Assembly: GCF_052065695.1 (NCBI RefSeq)
Contig: NZ_JBQHTM010000013.1
Location: 3,571 to 67,570, forward strand
DNA from: Intestinimonas sp052065695
GTDB taxonomy: Bacteria; Bacillota; Clostridia; Oscillospirales; Oscillospiraceae
DNA: 64,000 nucleotides
Direction: 5' to 3'
The translations under genes and the position numbers were made by a program. Below, one piece after another: positions 43,237 through 58,765 of the stretch. Each line of letters opens with the position of its first letter. Within the stretch, counting starts at the first letter, position 1. The notes under the pieces were generated by a model, which saw nothing but the letters and a program-made list of their open reading frames with translations, searched no databases and was not told the DNA's origin.

Positions 43237-44274
43237 TTATGGGCATTCTGACGGAGGGGCGGCACTCTCCCGAACCACCAGGGAGGGGGGCACCACCACC
43301 TTCACCGGCAGGGTACGCACCGGCGGCCTGTTCGGGAGGTCGGCTCGCTCCGCCAGGAGTCGGACAGCGGCCTGGCCCATCTCCTCGGCGTGGGTGGACA
43401 CCGAGGTGAGGGCGGGGGTGACCAGGGCGGAGAGAGGAGTGTCGTTGAAGGAGACCAGGGAGAGGTCCCCGGGGATGGAGAGCCCCGCCTCGGTGATGGC
43501 CCGGATGGCACCCAGGGCGGTCTCCTCGCTGGCGGCCAGGAAGGCGGTGGGACGTGGGGCGCCGGAGGCCAGGTAGGCGCCCATGGCGGCGGCGGTGGAG
43601 TGGGCATCCATAGGGGCCTCCACCAGATAGGCGGGGTCCAGCAGGCCGTGGGCGGCCATATGGGCCATAAACCGCTCCCGGCGGACCTCTGGCGCCGGCT
43701 CCCCCCGGTCGTCAGGCCGGAGCGCGGGGCCGATAAAGCCCACCCTCCGGTGTCCAAGCCCCAGCAGGTAATCCACCGCCAGCCGAATGCCCAGGTCGTA
43801 GTTGAGGACCACTGAGTCGAACCGGGACTCATCGGGAGAGGAGTTGAGGAAGACCAGGTTGGGGCTCACCGCCGCCAGGGCCTCGGCCTCCCGGAGAGGA
43901 AAGCGGCCGATGGCCACCACCCCGTCCACCGCTCCCTCCGGAGGAGCGAAACCTTCCCCCCTTCTGGACAAATACTGAAAGGCGATGCGCTGATCCAGAC
44001 AAGCCTGCTCCACATAGCCCCGGAGATAGAGGTAGAAGGGGTCCTCCAACTGCTGGGCCGGGGTCAGCCGCTCCGCCGCCGCCGCCCGCATGAGAGTCTT
44101 GGGCGCCCGGCCCCGCCGGGATTTGGTGGCGGCGTAGTTGAGCTTACCCGCCTCCTCCAGCACCTTCTTCCGGGCCTCCGGGCTCACCGCAAGACCCGGG
44201 TCCCCAGTGAGAATGCGGGAGATGGTGGCCGGAGCATACCCCGTCCGCTCCGAGAGCTCCTTCAGGGTGGCCAT
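43237..44274 (-). CDS. LacI/GalR-family transcriptional regulator
   Basis: A 345-residue repressor. Residues 1-45 form the LacI HTH and hinge (TLKELSERTGYAPATISRILTGD), followed by a periplasmic-binding-protein-like sugar domain with FIGPALRPDDRGE, VSFNDTPLSALVTPALTSV and ISTHAEEMGQAAVRLL-like elements. Galactose or a related metabolite is the likely inducer, because galE-galT is immediately downstream and its promoter carries a palindrome. A matching core near its own -10 indicates autoregulation. GGAAAGGAGGGG precedes the ATG. Confidence 0.9.
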   Translation of the reverse strand: MATLKELSERTGYAPATISRILTGDPGLAVSPEARKKVLEEAGKLNYAATKSRRGRAPKTLMRAAAAERLTPAQQLEDPFYLYLRGYVEQACLDQRIAFQYLSRRGEGFAPPEGAVDGVVAIGRFPLREAEALAAVSPNLVFLNSSPDESRFDSVVLNYDLGIRLAVDYLLGLGHRRVGFIGPALRPDDRGEPAPEVRRERFMAHMAAHGLLDPAYLVEAPMDAHSTAAAMGAYLASGAPRPTAFLAASEETALGAIRAITEAGLSIPGDLSLVSFNDTPLSALVTPALTSVSTHAEEMGQAAVRLLAERADLPNRPPVRTLPVKVVVPPSLVVRESAAPPSECP

Positions 44275-44305
44275 GGGCTCCCCTCCTTTCCAATGCTCAA
44301 GATAA

Positions 44306-44347
44306 TTTTACTAAAAATATTTTAGCTCCAGCCGTTCATATTTGCAA
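44306..44347 (-). promoter_or_regulatory. Promoter and operator half of the LacI-type regulator gene
   Basis: TTGCAA (44342-44347), 17 bases, TAAAAT (44319-44324) on the minus strand. The operator core TTTTACTAAAA at 44306-44316 sits just downstream of the -10, where binding would block transcription. Confidence 0.65.
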
Positions 44348-44349
44348 GG

Positions 44350-44392
44350 AAAAAAGCACCGGCGCACAGACAAAAATCTGTGCGCCGGTGCT
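44350..44392 (-). terminator. Terminator of rpoB-rpoC
   Basis: A perfect 16-base stem (44355-44370 with 44377-44392) followed by six T on the minus strand. Confidence 0.9.
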
Positions 44393-44414
44393 CTTCACAG
44401 GCTTAGAACAGCCC

Positions 44415-48206
<3,792 letters not shown>

Positions 48207-48227
48207 AATTCTATCGTCCTCCCTTTC

Positions 48228-51971
<3,744 letters not shown>

Positions 51972-52070
51972 TCCGAAAATCACACTCCGTTTTCTCGCAT
52001 TCGGCGCCAAAAGCAGCGGCTTTCGGCTGTTTTCTCATGGCTGCACAGGCCGCTTCCCGTGGAATTGGCC

Positions 52071-52112
52071 AAAAACGCCGCTCCCGCCATGCTCGATACA
52101 CGCGGCGGCGTT
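52071..52112 (-). terminator. Candidate attenuator in the rpoB leader
   Basis: On the minus strand, AACGCCGC (52105-52112) can pair with GCGGCGTT (52074-52081) around a 23-base loop, followed by five T. It would lie about 100 bases into the leader and 100 bases before rpoB. The long loop and short T-run make it weak. Confidence 0.35.
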
Positions 52113-52135
52113 GTTGCTTTGTTTGTGCTTTCCTC

Positions 52136-52164
52136 TTGCGCATATCCACCAAAACTGTTATACT
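52136..52164 (+). promoter_or_regulatory. Promoter directed at the membrane glycosyltransferase
   Basis: TTGCGC at 52136-52141, 17 bases, TATACT at 52159-52164 with extended -10 TGT. It fires rightward through the rpoB promoter. Confidence 0.55.
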
Positions 52165-52218
52165 TGACCCACCGTGGGAGGGTCTCTCAAAATGGTGGCA
52201 GTCACACGAGAGCATTTA

Positions 52219-52247
52219 AGTATACCATGCAGTTTTTCCCACGTCAA
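52219..52247 (-). promoter_or_regulatory. Promoter of rpoB-rpoC
   Basis: TTGACG (52242-52247), 17 bases, TATACT (52219-52224) with extended -10 TGG on the minus strand. The resulting leader before rpoB is about 240 bases. Confidence 0.75.
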
Positions 52248-52260
52248 GTCTTTTGCCTGG

Positions 52261-52288
52261 AAAGTTCGGAGTGATCCGAACTTTTTTT
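52261..52288 (+). terminator. Intrinsic terminator just upstream of the membrane glycosyltransferase
   Basis: A perfect ten-base stem (AAAGTTCGGA at 52261-52270 with 52275-52284) with loop GTGA and seven T. It stands only 20 bases before the ATG at 52308, leaving no room for a promoter after it. It must act as an attenuator or end a short RNA. Confidence 0.75.
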
Positions 52289-52307
52289 CATACCAGGAGG
52301 TTTTTTC

Positions 52308-53621
52308 ATGTCCCATCTCAATCCCCTTTCCCGGTATTGTCTGAGCGGCGGCACGGCTCTGCTGCTGTGTGCCCTGGCCCGGGTGGCAGCCCTCTCCCAT
52401 GCCCCTTCACAGTCCTTTGTCATGGCCACCCTGGTCCTCCTTTTCCTGTTGTCAGCCGGGCTTCTCTTCCTGTGCTGCCGGCGGTGGGAGACGGTATTCC
52501 TTGCCATCGTACCGTTGGGGCTGGCCCTACTGCTCCGCACCCTGCTCCTGGACCACGTCACCGACGACTATGTGACCTTTCTCTCAGACTGGGCCGCCTT
52601 TTTCCGGGAAAACGGCGGCTGGGCGGCGGTGGCTCTCCCCAAGGGGAACTATACAGCCCCATACCTCTATTTTTTGGCCGCCATCTCCTACCTGCCCATC
52701 TACGACCTCTACCTCATCAAGCTCTTCTCCATCCTCTTTGATGTGATACTGGCCTGGGGCGGCTGCCGACTGGTGCGGGCCCTGATCCCCGGAGACCAGT
52801 GCCGGGGCGCCGCCGCCTTCTGCCTGCTCCTGCTGCTGCCCACGGTGGTATTAAACGGCGCGGCCTGGTCCCAGTGCGACGCTATCTACGGCGCCCTGTG
52901 CCTCCACGGCCTGGCCGCCGGTCTGGAAGGGCGGCCCCGTTCCTCCGCCTTCCTGGCGGGACTGGCCTTCGCCTGCAAGCTCCAGACCGTCTTTCTCCTG
53001 CCCGTGTGGGCGGTGCTGTGGATGTCCGGGCGCACCCGGTTCCGGCACCTGCTGTGGTTCCCCGCCGCCTGTGTGCTCTCCGTCCTCCCCGCCCTGGCCC
53101 TGGGCAAGCCTCTGGGGGACGTGCTGGGGGTCTATTTCGGCCAGGCCGCCGAGTACAGCGCCTACCTCACCCTCAATGCCCCCTCCCTCTACGCCCTGAT
53201 TCCCTCTGACATGCCGGTCAACGTTGCCCTCGCCGCCCGGGTGGGCATCCTGGCCGCCTTTGTCCTGGTGCTGGGGGTGCTGGGCTGGCTGCTCCTCCGC
53301 CGGAAGGACCTATCCCGCCGGGCCGTCTTTCTGGCGGGGGTGGTCTTTGCCATCGGCATCCCCCTCCTCCTGCCCCACATGCACGACCGCTACTTCTTCC
53401 TGGCCGACGTTCTCACCCTGACCTGGGCCTGCGTTGACCGTCGGGGCATCCTGCCCGCCGTCCTCACCCAGATCGCCTCCCTGGGGGCCTACCACGCCTA
53501 CCTGCTCCTGCGCTACGCCTTCCCCATGGGGTTGGGTTCTCTTCTGCTGCTATGCGCCCTTCTTTTGGCCCTCATCTCCCTTGCTTCAGAGGTCTATTGC
53601 CCTTCTAACGAAATTCCTTAG
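52308..53621 (+). CDS. GT-C-type membrane glycosyltransferase (mannosyltransferase-like)
   Basis: A 437-residue integral membrane protein with about ten hydrophobic segments. The first extracytoplasmic loop has DHVTDDYVTFLSDW, where GT-C enzymes keep acidic catalytic residues. LLPHMHDRYFFLADVL resembles the HxHERYFF motif of ALG6/PIG-M-type mannosyltransferases. It should transfer a sugar from a lipid-phosphate donor outside the membrane, perhaps to a wall polymer or protein. AGGAGG lies at 52294-52299, between an intrinsic terminator and the ATG. Donor and acceptor cannot be told. Confidence 0.78.
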   Translation: MSHLNPLSRYCLSGGTALLLCALARVAALSHAPSQSFVMATLVLLFLLSAGLLFLCCRRWETVFLAIVPLGLALLLRTLLLDHVTDDYVTFLSDWAAFFRENGGWAAVALPKGNYTAPYLYFLAAISYLPIYDLYLIKLFSILFDVILAWGGCRLVRALIPGDQCRGAAAFCLLLLLPTVVLNGAAWSQCDAIYGALCLHGLAAGLEGRPRSSAFLAGLAFACKLQTVFLLPVWAVLWMSGRTRFRHLLWFPAACVLSVLPALALGKPLGDVLGVYFGQAAEYSAYLTLNAPSLYALIPSDMPVNVALAARVGILAAFVLVLGVLGWLLLRRKDLSRRAVFLAGVVFAIGIPLLLPHMHDRYFFLADVLTLTWACVDRRGILPAVLTQIASLGAYHAYLLLRYAFPMGLGSLLLLCALLLALISLASEVYCPSNEIP

Positions 53622-53640
53622 AAATTTGTAAGAATTTTTT
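53609..53640 (+). terminator. Weak terminator candidate after the glycosyltransferase
   Basis: An AT-rich stem (AAATT-CTTA with TAAG-AATTT, one bulged C) overlaps the stop codon and runs into six T. The low stem stability keeps confidence down. Confidence 0.35.
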
Positions 53641-53729
53641 GAAACCTTTGTCACATTTCTCCGTCTAAAATCGATGTATGATATAGATGAGCGCACACCA
53701 AGCAAAACAGAGTTTGGAAGGAGTCTTTT

Positions 53730-56700
53730 ATGATGAAAACACGCTCACGCGCCCGGATTCTCTCGGCGCTTCTGACCCTGGCCATGATTTTTACCATGCT
53801 GCCCACCGCATGGGCGGCGGAAGGTCCTGATGGACCGTCTGCTCAAGACGACAAGACCCTCACCAACATTTCTCTCAACCACTCTTCCTACTCGCTCGAG
53901 GTTGATGGCACTGTTGAACTGCAAGTAAGCTATGAACCATCAGATACCACGTCTGAAAAAAATGTAGAATGGGATTATAAGAGCGAGTTTGTCTCTCTGA
54001 CTTCCTCCGGAGAGAATAACTACATTGCAGAAATTAAGGCCCTGAAAGCCACCGACTCTGTTATCGTTACCGCAAAGGTGGGGGATAAATCTGCCACCTG
54101 TAATATCAAGATTACCGCACCCGCTCCGACGGTGGACAGCGTGACCATCAACGGCTACAAAGATTTAAAAGTGGGTGAGAACTGTGTGCTTTCCGCCACT
54201 GTCAGTTCCAGTGGTGGTGAGGTCAGTCAGGACGTAGATTGGTCTGCTTCTCCCGATAACATTGTCCGATTTGATGGCTCAACAGTGACCGCCGTGTCGG
54301 CAGGAAAGGTCACGATTACCGCTACCTCCAAAGCAGATCCTTCCAAAAAAGGCACTTGTGAAATTGATATCACTGACCCCACCCCGGTGGAAAAGCCGGT
54401 GGAGAGCGTTACCATTCCCAGCACGTTGTCTCTCACCGTGGGGCAGGAGTCCACACTTGCTCCGGCTATCACCCCCAGTGATGCAAAGCCCAAGAGTGTA
54501 AGCTGGTACAGCAATGCCTCCAATATCGCTTCTGTGGATCCCTCTACCGGTAAAATCACCGCTAAGGCCGCTGGCATCGCCACCGTCACCGTCACTATCG
54601 ACGGAAAAGTCTCCAATCCCTGCACCGTCACTGTGAACCAAGGCAACGTCCCGGTCACCGGCGTGACCGTCTCTCCCACCTCCGGCACGGTGGGCATCAA
54701 CGGTACCCTCCAGCTCACCGCCACGGTGCAGCCCACCAACGCTACCAACAAAGCCGTGACCTGGAAGTCACTCCATGAAAACATCGCCACCGTGGACCAG
54801 AACGGCAAGGTCACCGGCAAGGCCGTCGGCACCGCCACCATTCAGGTCACCACCGCCGACGGTGGCAAGACCGCTAACTGCACCGTCACCGTCACCCAGG
54901 GGACCGTATCCGTTATCAACTACTCCGTGGCGCTGGACAAGACCCTGACCCTGAATCCCAGCGACTTTTACAACGTGTGCGCCGGGGTGTATGGCAACGC
55001 TCTGGACTATGTAAAGTTTGACCAGAACTCCTCCAAGGGCACCCTCTACTTTGATTATACAGAGAACGGTGGCGCCAAGATCTCCACCTCCAACGCCTAC
55101 TCCTATTCCAACAGCGTCAGCAAGCCGATTTCCAGAATCACCTTTGTGCCCGACGGCAACAGCGGGGACACCGCCACCTTTACTTACACTGGCTGGGACA
55201 GCGCCGGCAAGACCTACAACGGCACCGTACAGATCAAGCTCACCGCCCCTTCCGGCGACATCTCCTACGAGACCGGCAAAAACGAGTCCGTCACCTTCAA
55301 GGACAGCGACTTTAACAACATGTGCAAAAAGATCACCGGGTCCTCCCTGGACTACGTGACCTTCGGCTCAGTGAGCTCCTCCAAGGGCACTCTGTATCTG
55401 GATTACGGCGGAAAGAACGAGGACAAACTCTCCACCTCCACCAAGTGCTACTACAACGACTCCCCCTATCTGAGCAACGTCACCTTTGTTCCTGCCAAGG
55501 ACTACACCGGCTCCTTCACCATCTCCTACACCGGCCGCAGCAACGCCCGGGACACCTTCTCCGGCAGCGTGAAGATCACCGTCCGCAAGAGCGGGACCAC
55601 CATCTCCTACACCGTGGCCGAGGGCAAGACGGTCACCCTGGACGACGCCGACTTCAACAACTACTGCAAGGATGAGACCGGCTACAACATGGACTATGTC
55701 CAGCTCACGCCCCCCTCCTCCTCCAAGGGCATCTTCTATTACCGCTATGGTGAAAGCCGCTATGAGAAGGAGATCTCCTCCTCGGACAAATATTACCGCT
55801 CCTCCTCCCCCAAGCTGGACGACGTGACCTTTGCCCCCAAGAGCGGTTACTCCGGCGTGGTCTCCGTCTCCTTCACCGGCCTGAGCACCAACGGCGACAA
55901 GTTCTCCGGCACCCTCAAGATCCGGGTGGGGAGCGCCAGCGTGGAGACCATCCCCTACACCGTTGACTCCGGTACCTCTGTGAGCTTCCGGGCCAGCGAC
56001 TTCAACGACTACTGCAAGAACGCCACCGAGTACAACCTGGACTATGTCCGCTTCACCCCGCCCAGCTCCTCCAAGGGCGTGCTCTATTACCAGCGTGGCC
56101 AGAGCGGCGAAAAGACGGTCAACGGCAATACCTCCTATTACCGTTCCGCCGCCCCCAAGCTGGACGACCTCTCCTTCGTCCCCGCCTCCAACTTCACCGG
56201 TACCGTAGAGATCCCCTTCACCGGTCGGAGCACCGACGGAGACAGCATCTCCGGCACCGTCGTCATCACCTGCAACGCCCCCAAAGAGGCCGCAATGATC
56301 CGCTACTCCACCGGCTCCACCCCTGTGACCTTCCAGGCCAACGACTTCATCAGCGCCTGTGCTACCCGGGGCGGCGGCTCCCTGGTATCCGTCCGGTTCA
56401 ACTCCCCCGTCTCCAATACCGGCAAGCTCTACTACGGCTATGAAAGCCCCAGCAAATATGGCGGCCAGGTCTCCTCTTCCATCTCTTTCGCCACCTCCGG
56501 CAGTAGCTCCATCTCCAACGTCACCTTCGTTCCCAAGTCCAGCTACATCGGGACCACCACTATCACCTATACTGGTACGGACAGCACCGGGAACACATTT
56601 AACGGCCAGGTGAGCATCTCCATTACCCCCTCCACCACTTCCCAGTACTTCTCCGACATGGGCAGCCACAGCTGGGCCGCCGCCTCGGTTGACTTCCTCT

Positions 56701-57188
56701 ACGCCGGCGGCGTCACCACCGGCACCAGTGCCACCACCTACGGCCCCTCTCTGAGCATCACCCGGGGCGACTTCGTCCTGATGCTCTACCGCGCTTTCAA
56801 CCTCACTGCCAACACCACCGATGGCTTCAAGGACGTGCCCTCCAACAGCTACTACGCCCAGGCCATCGCCGTGGCCAAAGCCCTGGGCATCGCTCAGGGC
56901 TCCGACGACGGGCGCTTCAATCCCACCGCTCCCCTTACCCGCGAGGACGCCATGGTCTTCCTCTACCGGACCCTCAGCCGGACCGGCCGGACCATCGCCT
57001 CCGCCTCCGCCGCCTACCTCAACCGCTTCCCCGACGGCGGCAGCACCTCCTCCTACGCCCAGGATTCCGTGGCCTCCCTGGCCCAGGCCGGCATCATTCA
57101 GGGCGACGCCAACGGCCGCCTCAATCCCAAGGGCTCCCTGACCCGGGCCGAGATGGCCGTCATCCTCCACCGGGTACTCACCCTGTAA
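53730..57188 (+). CDS. Large surface protein: Ig-like (BIG2) domains, five novel repeats, three SLH domains
   Basis: A 1152-residue exported protein. A signal peptide ends TAWAAE (about residue 30). Four Ig-like BIG2 modules lie at about residues 40-120, 130-220, 222-303 and 307-390 (pattern VTWxSxxxxIATVDxxGKVTxxxxGTATIxVT). Five repeats of about 115 residues start near 392, 508, 621, 738 and 853, each with xxVTFxxxDFNxxCK and, mostly, LDYVxFxxPSSSKGxLYY. From about residue 970, three SLH domains (FSDMGSHSWAAASVDFLYAGG, then ITRGDFVLMLYRAF) would anchor it to wall polymer. GAAGGAG precedes ATG 53730. Confidence 0.9.
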   Translation: MMKTRSRARILSALLTLAMIFTMLPTAWAAEGPDGPSAQDDKTLTNISLNHSSYSLEVDGTVELQVSYEPSDTTSEKNVEWDYKSEFVSLTSSGENNYIAEIKALKATDSVIVTAKVGDKSATCNIKITAPAPTVDSVTINGYKDLKVGENCVLSATVSSSGGEVSQDVDWSASPDNIVRFDGSTVTAVSAGKVTITATSKADPSKKGTCEIDITDPTPVEKPVESVTIPSTLSLTVGQESTLAPAITPSDAKPKSVSWYSNASNIASVDPSTGKITAKAAGIATVTVTIDGKVSNPCTVTVNQGNVPVTGVTVSPTSGTVGINGTLQLTATVQPTNATNKAVTWKSLHENIATVDQNGKVTGKAVGTATIQVTTADGGKTANCTVTVTQGTVSVINYSVALDKTLTLNPSDFYNVCAGVYGNALDYVKFDQNSSKGTLYFDYTENGGAKISTSNAYSYSNSVSKPISRITFVPDGNSGDTATFTYTGWDSAGKTYNGTVQIKLTAPSGDISYETGKNESVTFKDSDFNNMCKKITGSSLDYVTFGSVSSSKGTLYLDYGGKNEDKLSTSTKCYYNDSPYLSNVTFVPAKDYTGSFTISYTGRSNARDTFSGSVKITVRKSGTTISYTVAEGKTVTLDDADFNNYCKDETGYNMDYVQLTPPSSSKGIFYYRYGESRYEKEISSSDKYYRSSSPKLDDVTFAPKSGYSGVVSVSFTGLSTNGDKFSGTLKIRVGSASVETIPYTVDSGTSVSFRASDFNDYCKNATEYNLDYVRFTPPSSSKGVLYYQRGQSGEKTVNGNTSYYRSAAPKLDDLSFVPASNFTGTVEIPFTGRSTDGDSISGTVVITCNAPKEAAMIRYSTGSTPVTFQANDFISACATRGGGSLVSVRFNSPVSNTGKLYYGYESPSKYGGQVSSSISFATSGSSSISNVTFVPKSSYIGTTTITYTGTDSTGNTFNGQVSISITPSTTSQYFSDMGSHSWAAASVDFLYAGGVTTGTSATTYGPSLSITRGDFVLMLYRAFNLTANTTDGFKDVPSNSYYAQAIAVAKALGIAQGSDDGRFNPTAPLTREDAMVFLYRTLSRTGRTIASASAAYLNRFPDGGSTSSYAQDSVASLAQAGIIQGDANGRLNPKGSLTRAEMAVILHRVLTL

Positions 57189-57233
57189 CCGCAGCTTTTG
57201 GCCCATTCTCTCCTATGGGCCGACTTATATGAC

Positions 57234-57279
57234 AAGGTCCCCGCTCCCGCGATCACCGCGGGAGCGGGGACCTTTTTGT
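57234..57279 (+). terminator. Terminator after the SLH surface protein
   Basis: A perfect 18-base stem (57234-57251 with 57257-57274) and TTTTTG. Confidence 0.9.
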
Positions 57280-57354
57280 GCATTTGTCCACGTCCAACTT
57301 CCCCGCTTCCCCATCGCTTTACAGTTTATTCACAATTTCCCGCTTTTTCCGGGG

Positions 57355-57383
57355 TTGACGAGTCGGTGACATTGTGTTACAAT
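57355..57383 (+). promoter_or_regulatory. Promoter of the NlpC/P60 operon
   Basis: TTGACG at 57355-57360, 17 bases, TACAAT at 57378-57383. The -10 lies within a WalR-like direct repeat. Confidence 0.7.
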
Positions 57384-57393
57384 TTGGTTACAA
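57376..57393 (-). promoter_or_regulatory. WalR-like box at the NlpC/P60 operon promoter
   Basis: The 18-mer GTTACAATTTGGTTACAA reads on the minus strand as TGTAAC-CAAAT-TGTAAC, which matches the published WalR (YycF) consensus of two TGTWAH hexamers five bases apart. The identical 18-mer recurs at 60326-60343. Overlap with the -10 would suit repression. Confidence 0.6.
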
Positions 57394-57421
57394 TTTTTAA
57401 GAAATCCTTAGGAGGCACATA

Positions 57422-57712
57422 ATGGCCGAAGAAAAGATCCCACTGACCTATAAAGGTCACCCCCTGCGCCGCAAGGACAACCTGATCTACTACGGCAGCA
57501 TGGCCGACAAATACATCATCATGCTCCAGGTGATGGACACCAAGAAGGTGGACGACCTGGATGTGGCCACCCGCGTGGCCGTTCAGCTCCAGCTCACCGA
57601 TCCCGACCTCAAGAGCCGGGACCGCGTGGTCAAGAAGACGGAAAAGGACAGCCTGTATGCCGCTATGGATGTGGCTTCCGTCTGGCTGGCCCGCTCCCTG
57701 TCCAATAAGTAA
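57422..57712 (+). CDS. Small conserved hypothetical protein
   Basis: A 96-residue soluble protein with no signal peptide, cysteine or membrane segment (opens MAEEKIPLTYKGHPLRR, then NLIYYGSMADKYIIMLQVMDT). The fold looks like a beta strand cluster then a helix (KDSLYAAMDVASVWLARSL). I do not recognise a named family. TTAGGAGG lies just before the ATG. It is first in an operon with an NlpC/P60 hydrolase, 54 bases before it, under a WalR-like box, which hints at a role in wall homeostasis. Confidence 0.7.
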   Translation: MAEEKIPLTYKGHPLRRKDNLIYYGSMADKYIIMLQVMDTKKVDDLDVATRVAVQLQLTDPDLKSRDRVVKKTEKDSLYAAMDVASVWLARSLSNK

Positions 57713-57766
57713 GGCAAACCGTACGTTATCCGCACCAAAGAGATTCTTGATGGAGGGGTCATACCA

Positions 57767-58648
57767 ATGATACATTCTCGCCTGCTGCGCGCCGCCCTGC
57801 TGGGCACCGTTCTCACCGCCATGTGCACCATCGGTGCCTCCGCCGCCACCCTGGGCGCCGGTACCGTTACGGCCGACGCGCTTCGGCTCCGCTCTACCCC
57901 CGCCGCAGAAGGCGAGATCCTGGCTACCGTTTCCAGCGGCACCAACGTGGTCGTTCTGGATGAGGCTGAGGACGGCTGGTACAAGGTCAACTACAACTCC
58001 GTGGAGGGCTACATGTCCAGCGATTACCTGGACGTGGCCACCAAGGCTGAGACCGACCTGGGCTATGGCAAGGTGGACGCCGACGGTTCCACCCTGAACA
58101 TGCGGGCAGGTGCCAGTACCTCCTTCGACTCCCTGTGCTCCATCCCCAGCGGCACAGTCCTGGAGCTGGAGGGTATCTACGAGGGCTGGTACAAGGTTAC
58201 ATACGCCGGCAACACCGGTTACGTCAGCAGTGACTACATCACCATCACCACCGAGCCCGCCACCAGCACCTCCTCTGCGCTGGGCGATCAGATCGTGGCC
58301 CTGGCCAAGCAGTATCTGGGCACCCCCTACGTCCTGGGCGGCAACGGCCCCAGCAGCTTTGACTGCTCTGGCTTCACCAAGTACATCTACGCTCAGTTCG
58401 GCTACTCCCTCAACCGCACCGCTACCGACCAGCTCCAGAATGGCGTCTCCATCAGCTGCGATGAGCTGCAGCCCGGCGATCTGGTTTTCTTCAAGTATAA
58501 CACCAGCAAGCCCGTCTCCCACGTGGGCATCTACATCGGCAACGGTGAGTTCATCCACGCCTCCACCAACCGCTATATGGTGCAGATCGATCAGATGAAC
58601 ACCGGCCACTACGCCAATGTCTTTGTCTACGCCCGCCGGATCCTGTGA
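57767..58648 (+). CDS. Secreted NlpC/P60 peptidoglycan hydrolase with two SH3 domains
   Basis: A 293-residue exported endopeptidase. The signal peptide ends GASAATLG (about residue 27). Two bacterial SH3 domains follow at about 33-85 (TADALRLRSTP...WYKVNYN) and 105-160 (LNMRAGAST...WYKVTYAG). The NlpC/P60 domain starts near residue 172, with catalytic Cys in FDCSGFTKY, His in VSHVGIYIG and a third polar residue in FIHAST. It should cleave stem peptides. GGAGGGG precedes the ATG. A WalR-like box at the operon promoter fits the known control of such hydrolases. Confidence 0.92.
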   Translation: MIHSRLLRAALLGTVLTAMCTIGASAATLGAGTVTADALRLRSTPAAEGEILATVSSGTNVVVLDEAEDGWYKVNYNSVEGYMSSDYLDVATKAETDLGYGKVDADGSTLNMRAGASTSFDSLCSIPSGTVLELEGIYEGWYKVTYAGNTGYVSSDYITITTEPATSTSSALGDQIVALAKQYLGTPYVLGGNGPSSFDCSGFTKYIYAQFGYSLNRTATDQLQNGVSISCDELQPGDLVFFKYNTSKPVSHVGIYIGNGEFIHASTNRYMVQIDQMNTGHYANVFVYARRIL

Positions 58649-58687
58649 CCTAGTCCCTCCATCCCGAATAATTCCATCTGATCTCTA

Positions 58688-58720
58688 CCGTGCGGGAGGC
58701 TCTCCTCCCGCACGGTTTTT
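58688..58720 (+). terminator. Terminator of the NlpC/P60 operon
   Basis: A perfect 12-base stem (58688-58699 with 58704-58715) and five T. Confidence 0.88.
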
Positions 58721-58765
58721 ACCGTTTTGAGAAATTGCCGGCACAGCCGGCAGAGGAGGCTCCCC

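Noticed and set aside
51972..52144. Basic leader ORF on the minus strand ahead of rpoB, starting MRKRKAQTKQQRRRV
   Set aside because: It has no ribosome binding site and runs on into rpoB in another frame without stopping. Its basic composition follows from the local sequence, so a leader peptide is not supported.
53641..53729. Sigma-A promoter for the SLH surface protein
   Set aside because: A TATGAT-like -10 is visible near 53676, but no acceptable -35 lies 16-18 bases upstream and there is no extended -10; the promoter could not be placed.
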